A stretch of DNA of 12,509 nucleotides from Planctomycetota bacterium (lineage in GTDB: Bacteria > Planctomycetota > UBA1135 > GCA-002686595), in NCBI GenBank assembly GCA_004296785.1, contig SCVU01000714.1, positions 1 to 12,509 of the forward strand, in the 5' to 3' direction. Below are positions 7,508-12,509 of the stretch, one piece after another; positions within the stretch are counted from its first letter, which is position 1, and every line of letters begins with the position of its first letter. Under the pieces are notes generated by a model that saw only the letters and a list, made by a program, of their open reading frames with translations, searched no databases and had not been told where the DNA came from. A program made the translations under genes and the position numbers.

Positions 7508-9202
7508 ATGCTCGCCAAGCTCCGTTCGCTCCGCTGCCCGCGCTCCGTCCTCGCCTGCGGTCTGCTCGCCGCTGCGACCGATGTGGCCGCGGCGCAGCGG
7601 CTGCTCTATTCCGTCGACGGCAACGCCGCGTTCGACCAGCTCGGCATCCGCATCCGCGGATTGCCGGACGTCAACGGCGACGGCGTGCCGGACCTGCTCG
7701 TCGGAGCGATCTTCGAGGGCGGATCGGGTGCGGCGCGCATCGCGTCGGGCGTCGACGGTTCGCTGCTGCACGCGTGTCCGGGCGGCGCGCCGTACGAGGA
7801 GGTCGGCGCGTCGGTCGCGTCGGCCGGCGATCTCGACGGCGACGGCGTCGGCGACGCGCTCGTCGGCGCGCCGCTGCACGCCGCGGCGGGCTTCGGCGCG
7901 GGCGCCGTGCGCGCTTATTCGAGCGCGAGCGGCGCGCTGCTCTACACCGTCATCGGCCACGCCGCGTTCGACAACTTCGGCGACGGGCTCGCCGGCCTGG
8001 GCGACGTCGACGGCGACGGCCGCGCGGATTTCGTCGCGGGCGCGCCGGGCGCGGATCCCAACGGTGCGGAGAGCGGCCGCGCGTACGTGATCCGCGGCGC
8101 GAACGGTTCGATCGCGCACGTGCTCGACGGACTCGGCGCCGGCGACGTGTTCGGCTACGCGTCGGGCGGCCTCGGCGACGTCGACGGCGACGGTGCGGGC
8201 GACGTCGTCGTCGGCGCGTTCCAGAAGTTCGGCGCGACGGTCGTCCAGCCGGCGCCGGGATACGCGCGCGTGTACTCGGGCGCGAGCGGCGCGCTGCTGC
8301 ACCACGTCGGCGGCGCGACGCCGGGCGACGTGTTCGGCATCAGCGTCGCCGGCGTCGGCGACGTCGACGGCGACGGCGTCGGCGACTTCGCGGCCGGCGC
8401 GCCCGAGAGCGCGGTCGGCGGACTCCGCGCCGGCCGCGTGCTCGTGCACTCCGGTGCGAGCGGCGCGCAACTGCTCGCGCTCAGCGGCGACGTGCTCGAC
8501 GCGCAGCTCGGCTACTCGGTGCACGGCGCGGGCGACGTCGATCTCGACGGCGTGCCCGATCTGCTCGCGGGCGCGCCGTTCGCCAACGGGCTCGCGTTCG
8601 AGGCCGGCTCGTTCCACGTGTACTCGGGCGCGAGCGGCGCGCGCATCGGCGGCGGCGTCGGCACGAGCGCGGAGCAGCGACTCGGCTACGCGGTCAGCGG
8701 CGCCGGCGACGTCGACCAGGACGGGCGCGCGGACCTCGCGCTCGGCTCGCCGCGCGCGAGCGGCGTCGGCACGTACTCCGGCCGCTTCGAGACCTACGCG
8801 AGCTGTCGCGGCGCGAGTGCGGCGTACGGCAGCGGGCTCGCCGGCGCGGGCGGCATCGCGCCGCGCCTGGCGACCAGCGGTTGCCCCGACGTCGGCGCGT
8901 CGATCCAGCTCCACGTGCTCGACGGCAGCGGCGGCGCGAGCGGTCTGTTGCTCGTCGGCACGCAGGCGATCGCGCTGCCGGTCGGACCGGCGACGCTGCA
9001 CGTCTGGCCGCTCGCGCACTTCCCGTACAAGCTCGACGGCGCGAGCGGCGTCGCAGGCGCCGGCCACCGCACGTTCGCGCTGCAGATCCCCGCGGATCCG
9101 GCGCTGGCCGGTCAGGCGCTGTGCTGGCAAGCCGGCCATCTCGACGCGCAGGCCGTCGGCGGCATCGCCGCGACGCCGGGACTGCGCTGGAGCTTGCAAT
9201 GA
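7508..9202 (+). CDS. Secreted FG-GAP (integrin-alpha-like) seven-bladed propeller protein
   Basis: This 564-residue protein starts at ATG 7508 with GGGGAG at 7498-7503. A signal peptide occupies residues 1-29 (likely cleavage at AAA-Q). Seven FG-GAP motifs carry calcium-binding DxDxDGxxD loops at residues 54, 108, 166, 224, 285, 343 and 401, spaced 54-61 residues apart. This is the number expected for one complete beta-propeller. Several are followed by a YSGASGALL-type segment. Residues about 435-564 form a Gly/Ala-rich C-terminal domain (YGSGLAGAGG, then LLLVGTQAIALP, ending GLRWSLQ) of a type I associate with planctomycete FG-GAP proteins. FG-GAP propellers usually mediate surface binding; the ligand here is unknown. 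The downstream gene overlaps by 4 nt, so the two are one operon. The frame extends upstream to 7085, but that part runs through the hairpin elements and would bury the signal peptide. Confidence 0.92.
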   Translation: MLAKLRSLRCPRSVLACGLLAAATDVAAAQRLLYSVDGNAAFDQLGIRIRGLPDVNGDGVPDLLVGAIFEGGSGAARIASGVDGSLLHACPGGAPYEEVGASVASAGDLDGDGVGDALVGAPLHAAAGFGAGAVRAYSSASGALLYTVIGHAAFDNFGDGLAGLGDVDGDGRADFVAGAPGADPNGAESGRAYVIRGANGSIAHVLDGLGAGDVFGYASGGLGDVDGDGAGDVVVGAFQKFGATVVQPAPGYARVYSGASGALLHHVGGATPGDVFGISVAGVGDVDGDGVGDFAAGAPESAVGGLRAGRVLVHSGASGAQLLALSGDVLDAQLGYSVHGAGDVDLDGVPDLLAGAPFANGLAFEAGSFHVYSGASGARIGGGVGTSAEQRLGYAVSGAGDVDQDGRADLALGSPRASGVGTYSGRFETYASCRGASAAYGSGLAGAGGIAPRLATSGCPDVGASIQLHVLDGSGGASGLLLVGTQAIALPVGPATLHVWPLAHFPYKLDGASGVAGAGHRTFALQIPADPALAGQALCWQAGHLDAQAVGGIAATPGLRWSLQ

Positions 9203-12093
9203 TGCGCGCGATCGCGACTCGCGCAGTGCTGCTCGCGCTCGCGCTCGCCGCGCCGAGCGCCGCACAGGCCGGTGCGCCCACCGCGCACGGCGCGCTCGCG
9301 CGCACGCCCGCTGCGCCGTGCGCGCAGTCGGCGCCGGGCGCGACGCTGCCGGCGGGATTCATCGACGAAGCGCTGCCGCTGGCGTTCGATCTCGCCGTCG
9401 GGCTGTGCTTCGACGCCGCCGGTCGCTTGTACGTCACCGAGAAGGCCGGACGCGTCTGGCGCATCGACGGCGCGCAGAAGCCGGCCGCGCCGCTGCTCGA
9501 CATCCACGCGCTCGTGACGAGCAGCAGCGATTTCGGATTGCTCGGCTTCGCGGTCGATCCGGCGCACGCGAGCAACGGGTACGTGTACGCGCTGTTCCAG
9601 ACCACGCTCGAGGGCCGCACGGTCGGCCGGCTGTCGCGCTTCACGCTCGTGCCGCCGGCGACGTCGATCGATCCGGCGACCGAGCGCGTGCTGATCGGCG
9701 CGCACTACGCGGACGCGCTGCCGATCTGCAGCGGGCACGGCATCGGCGCGCTCGCGTTCGGGCGCGACGGCAGCCTGCTCGTGTCGGCCGGCGATGCGTA
9801 CATCGACGTGCTGCTCGAGAACGCGTGCGGCGACGCGGGGATCCTCGCGGCGAAGGAGCTCGTCGGCCCGTTCAAGTCGCAGCTCGTCGACACGCGCGCC
9901 GGCAAGTTGCTGCGCATCGACCCGCGCAGCGGCGACGGCTGGCCGAGCAATCCGTTCTACGACGCGTCCGCGCCGAGCGCCGCGCGCTCGCAGGTGTGGG
10001 CGCTCGGGCTGCGCCAGCCGTTCCGCTTCGCGCTGCGGCCGGGCACCGGCGCGACGGATCCGGCGCTCGGCGATCCCGGCGTGTTCGTCGTCGGCGACGT
10101 CGGCGACGGCGCGTGGGAGGAGCTCGACGTCGTCGCGGCGCCGGGTGCGAACTTCGGCTGGCCGTTGTACGAGGGTTTCGCGCCGCAGCCTTCGTTCGCC
10201 GGCTACAGCGTCGCGAACCTCGATGCGCCCAATCCGCTGCACGCGGCCGGCGTGCCGGGCTGCAGCGAGCCGTTCTTCGCGTTCGACGATCTGTTGATCG
10301 AGGAACCCGCGGGCGCGGCGCACTGGCCGAATCCGTGCGATCCGTCGCAGCCGATCGCGGGCGGCGTCGCGCTGTTCACGCACACGCGCCCCGAGCTCGC
10401 GTGGTCGCACTTCGGGCCCGCCGCGCTCGCGAAGGGCTACGCGGCCGGCGGCGCGCCGATCGCGCTCGAGCTTGGCACGATCGCCGCGCCGGGCCTCGGT
10501 CCGTCGTTCCACGGCGCGTGCTCGGTCGGCGGCGCGTGGCATCCGGGCAACGGCTTCCCGCCCGCGTTCGCCGGCGCGTACTTCCACGCGGACTTCGGCG
10601 GCGGCTGGATCCGCAGCCTGCGCTTCGACGCGGCGCAGCGACTGCAGTCGGTGCAGCCGTTCGCGCAGGCGACCGGGCTCGTGATCGGTTTGAGCGCGAG
10701 CCCGCTCGACGGCGCGCTGTACTACCTGAATCTCAGCGCCGCGGGCTTCGCGAGCACGCTGCACCGGATCCGCTACGTCGGCACCGCGATCGCGCCGCTC
10801 GCGGTGGCGAGCGCAGCGCCCGCGTTCGGCGCCGCGCCGCTGTCGGTCGCGCTCTCGGCGGCCGGATCGCTGCACCCGGGCGGCTTGCCGCTGCAGTACG
10901 AGTGGCGCTTTCAAAAGGGCCTGCCGCCGAGCCGCGGCGCGACGCCGCTGCGCACGCTGCCGGCGGTCGACGTGACGGCGCTGGGCGCGATCACGACCAA
11001 GCTCGAGACGCTCGATCCACCGTCGAGCATGGGACTGGGTACGAATCCGGAAGTGATCCGCGACGGCGTGTATCCGCCGCCGCTCGTGCAACTGCCGCTC
11101 GCGCAGTTCGACACGCTGCACTACACCGGCGGCGCGCCGGACAAGAACGGCGAGGACTGGGTCGGCTACGTGTTCGACGAGCCGCACGTGTTCAGCGGGC
11201 TCGTGTTCCAGTCCGGCGCGAAGTTCGGCCTGCTCGGCGGCTGGTTCGACGTGCTGCGCGTGCAGGTGCGCGATGCGTCGAGCGGCGCGTGGAACGACGT
11301 GCAGCAGCTCTCGTCGCAGCCGCCGTACCCCGGTCCGCTCGTGCCACCGGGTCCGTATGTGCACTACGAGCAGTACGAGCTCGCGTTCACGCCGCACAGC
11401 GGCACCGGGATCCGGCTGTACGGCGCGCCGGGCGGCTGGCAGCAGTTCGTCTCGGTCGGCGAGCTGCGCGCGCTCGCGCTGCCGAAGGATCACGCGAAGC
11501 CGCAGAACTGGACGATCGAGCTGCACGTGCTCGACGCGGCCGGCGCCACCGCGTGCACGTCGGTGCAGGTGTCGACCGGCAACACGCCGCCGGAGCTCCT
11601 GCTCGTCGAGCCGGCGCCGGGCGCGAGCTTCGATCCGCTGGCGACGCAGTCGATCGCGGTGGCGGCGAAGGTGTTCGACGCGCAGCAGCGCGACGCGCTC
11701 AGCGTGAGCTGGCAGGCCTTCGTCCACCACGCCGACCACGTGCACCCCGACGGCGCGCTCGACGGCAGCGCGGGCACGCTCGTGCTCGGCCCGCACGGCG
11801 CGGGGCCAGGCCAGTCGCTGCACGTCGAGCTGCGCTGCACGGCGACCGACGCGCTGGGACTGTCGACGACGCGCTCGGTGTATCTGCTGCCCACGACCGA
11901 CTGCGATCTCGACGGCGCGCCGGACGCGCTCGAGATCGCCGCCGATCCGCTGCTCGACCGCGACGCCGACGGCGTGCTCGACGCGTGCGAGCAGGACTGC
12001 GATCACGACGCGTACCCGGACGCGTTCGCGATCGCGCTCGGGCTCGTGCCCGACGCGAACGGCAACGGCGTGCCGGATGCGTGCGATCCCTGA
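9199..12093 (+). CDS. Secreted GSDH-type (PQQ-dependent sugar dehydrogenase-like) protein with PKD, discoidin-like and Ca-binding repeats
   Basis: This 964-residue protein starts at ATG 9199 (a second ATG follows at 9202). GGAG at 9189-9192 lies 6 nt upstream, and the ATGA overlap implies translational coupling to the FG-GAP gene. A signal peptide ends near AQA-GA. Residues about 45-530 match the glucose/sorbosone dehydrogenase propeller: GLCFDAAGRLYVTEKAGRVW, GHGIGALAFGRDGSLLVSAGD (His180), GKLLRIDP, LGLRQPFRF (Arg272, with N replaced by Q), GDVGDGAWEELD and GANFGWPLYEG. Residues about 533-571 begin a PKD-like domain, about 591-759 look like an F5/8 type C (discoidin) domain, and about 770-793 resemble the missing PKD half. 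Another Ig-like domain spans about 795-899. The C-terminus (901-964) has four DxDxDG-type loops resembling thrombospondin type 3 or dockerin-like repeats. Oxidation of a sugar with PQQ is inferred from the family; many homologues are uncharacterised. Confidence 0.85.
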   Translation: MMRAIATRAVLLALALAAPSAAQAGAPTAHGALARTPAAPCAQSAPGATLPAGFIDEALPLAFDLAVGLCFDAAGRLYVTEKAGRVWRIDGAQKPAAPLLDIHALVTSSSDFGLLGFAVDPAHASNGYVYALFQTTLEGRTVGRLSRFTLVPPATSIDPATERVLIGAHYADALPICSGHGIGALAFGRDGSLLVSAGDAYIDVLLENACGDAGILAAKELVGPFKSQLVDTRAGKLLRIDPRSGDGWPSNPFYDASAPSAARSQVWALGLRQPFRFALRPGTGATDPALGDPGVFVVGDVGDGAWEELDVVAAPGANFGWPLYEGFAPQPSFAGYSVANLDAPNPLHAAGVPGCSEPFFAFDDLLIEEPAGAAHWPNPCDPSQPIAGGVALFTHTRPELAWSHFGPAALAKGYAAGGAPIALELGTIAAPGLGPSFHGACSVGGAWHPGNGFPPAFAGAYFHADFGGGWIRSLRFDAAQRLQSVQPFAQATGLVIGLSASPLDGALYYLNLSAAGFASTLHRIRYVGTAIAPLAVASAAPAFGAAPLSVALSAAGSLHPGGLPLQYEWRFQKGLPPSRGATPLRTLPAVDVTALGAITTKLETLDPPSSMGLGTNPEVIRDGVYPPPLVQLPLAQFDTLHYTGGAPDKNGEDWVGYVFDEPHVFSGLVFQSGAKFGLLGGWFDVLRVQVRDASSGAWNDVQQLSSQPPYPGPLVPPGPYVHYEQYELAFTPHSGTGIRLYGAPGGWQQFVSVGELRALALPKDHAKPQNWTIELHVLDAAGATACTSVQVSTGNTPPELLLVEPAPGASFDPLATQSIAVAAKVFDAQQRDALSVSWQAFVHHADHVHPDGALDGSAGTLVLGPHGAGPGQSLHVELRCTATDALGLSTTRSVYLLPTTDCDLDGAPDALEIAADPLLDRDADGVLDACEQDCDHDAYPDAFAIALGLVPDANGNGVPDACDP

Positions 12094-12107
12094 GCGCTGC
12101 GGCGGCG

Positions 12108-12509
12108 CTACAGGCCGGCGCGCGCGCCGCGTTCGTCCGCCGGCTCGACGCGCTTGCCGAGCAACAGCGCGACGAACGCATCGAGATCGATCAGCGTCGG
12201 GCTCCCCGGCGCGCGCGAGTCGAGCGTCACGCTCTTGACCTTGAGATTCTGCGCGGCCTGCTTGGCGAGCCACGCCTTGCCGCCGTGCGTGCCGAGCACT
12301 TCCAGCCGCAGCCGGCTCTCGAGCGCCTTGGCCTCCTCGAGCGCGAGCTGACCCTGCGCGATCGCGCGCTGGTAGTCGAGCTCCGCCCCCGCCTTCGTCT
12401 CCTTCTCGTAGGTCTCGATGCGTGCGCCGACGCCGGCGAGCTCGCGCTCGAGCGCGGCCTGCGACTCGTGCGCCGCCTGCGCGCGATCCGCGCGCAGCTG
12501 CGCCTCGGC
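12108..12509 (-). CDS. C-terminus of a coiled-coil protein, possibly SPFH/band-7 family (5' end outside window)
   Basis: The minus frame is open from the right edge to TAG at 12108-12110, giving 133 residues of a C-terminal part. The first 70 or so residues are a heptad-like Ala/Glu/Arg-rich coiled coil (AEAQLRADRAQAAHESQAAL, EEAKALESRLRLE). A short globular tail follows (GTHGGKAWLAKQAAQNLKVK, then TLIDLDAFVALLLG). A long helical region followed by a small domain predicting 'AR-AA-LR...DLDALV-LL' is what I associate with SPFH/flotillin-like proteins of planctomycetes, but the diagnostic band-7 domain lies outside the window. An internal GTG at 12299 is not a credible start because the coiled coil continues upstream. 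It converges on the GSDH-like gene, with 14 bp between the stops. Confidence 0.5.
   Translation of the reverse strand, partial: AEAQLRADRAQAAHESQAALERELAGVGARIETYEKETKAGAELDYQRAIAQGQLALEEAKALESRLRLEVLGTHGGKAWLAKQAAQNLKVKSVTLDSRAPGSPTLIDLDAFVALLLGKRVEPADERGARAGL

Noticed and set aside
7397..9265. A 622-codon open frame antisense to the FG-GAP gene
   Set aside because: Its product is Arg/Ala-rich low-complexity sequence without domains. The opposite strand has a clear signal peptide, seven FG-GAP motifs and a ribosome-binding site. High GC makes such antisense frames long by chance.
12093..12109. Terminator hairpin between the GSDH-like gene and the coiled-coil gene
   Set aside because: Only a 5-bp AGCGC/GCGCT stem with a 7-nt loop is present and no T-run follows, which is too weak to annotate.
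9112..12273. A 1053-codon open frame antisense to the GSDH-like gene
   Set aside because: It has Arg/Ala/Val-rich composition and no recognisable motif, and it crosses two real stop-to-stop junctions. It is a mirror of codon bias in the plus-strand gene.

Overview
The window comes from a very GC-rich bacterium. The most likely source is a planctomycete, probably of the deep marine/freshwater lineages rich in FG-GAP proteins. This placement is an inference. It rests on a secreted seven-motif FG-GAP protein full of 'VYSGASGALL' segments with a planctomycete-style C-terminal domain, a partner that ends in DxDxDGxxD calcium-binding repeats, a secreted HEAT-repeat protein, and a strong G/C third-position bias. 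I cannot name the species.

Layout. Positions 1-4652 (minus strand) hold a peptidoglycan-recycling pair, anmK then nagZ, overlapping by 4 nt (GTGA). After a 110-bp gap with its own promoter comes a secreted TPR/HEAT-repeat protein that carries a degenerate response-regulator receiver domain and runs off the left edge. Positions 4701-6143 (plus) encode an orphan NtrC/NtrX-like sigma-54 response regulator, divergent from anmK across 48 bp. Positions 6147-6752 (minus) encode a small, probably exported protein I do not recognise; its stop lies 3 bp from the regulator's stop. Positions 6753-7507 are non-coding and heavily structured. Positions 7508-12093 (plus) form a two-gene operon, overlapping by 4 nt (ATGA). 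It encodes a secreted FG-GAP propeller and a secreted sugar-dehydrogenase-like (GSDH) protein with PKD, discoidin-like and calcium-binding modules. Positions 12108-12509 (minus) are the C-terminus of a coiled-coil protein, possibly of the SPFH/band-7 family.

The most unusual feature is in the intergenic region. Two copies of a roughly 100-nt element lie in opposite orientation, at 6807-6905 (plus) and 7265-7366 (minus), facing each other. Each copy is a run of three near-perfect stem-loops in the same order with the same spacing, the same AGGA and CGGA tetraloops and the same TCAAG tail. The stems differ in sequence between copies, yet pairing is kept by compensatory changes. That pattern points to selection on a folded RNA or single-stranded DNA. 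About eight units of an 18-bp tandem repeat lie between the copies, and a G-rich tract abuts the second one. I do not recognise this element.

How the genes fit together. NagZ releases GlcNAc from muropeptides and AnmK phosphorylates the resulting anhydro-MurNAc, so these two form a pathway. The FG-GAP and GSDH-like proteins are co-translated and probably both exported; a joint role at the cell surface or in carbohydrate oxidation is inference. The regulator has no histidine kinase beside it and its targets cannot be read from this window.
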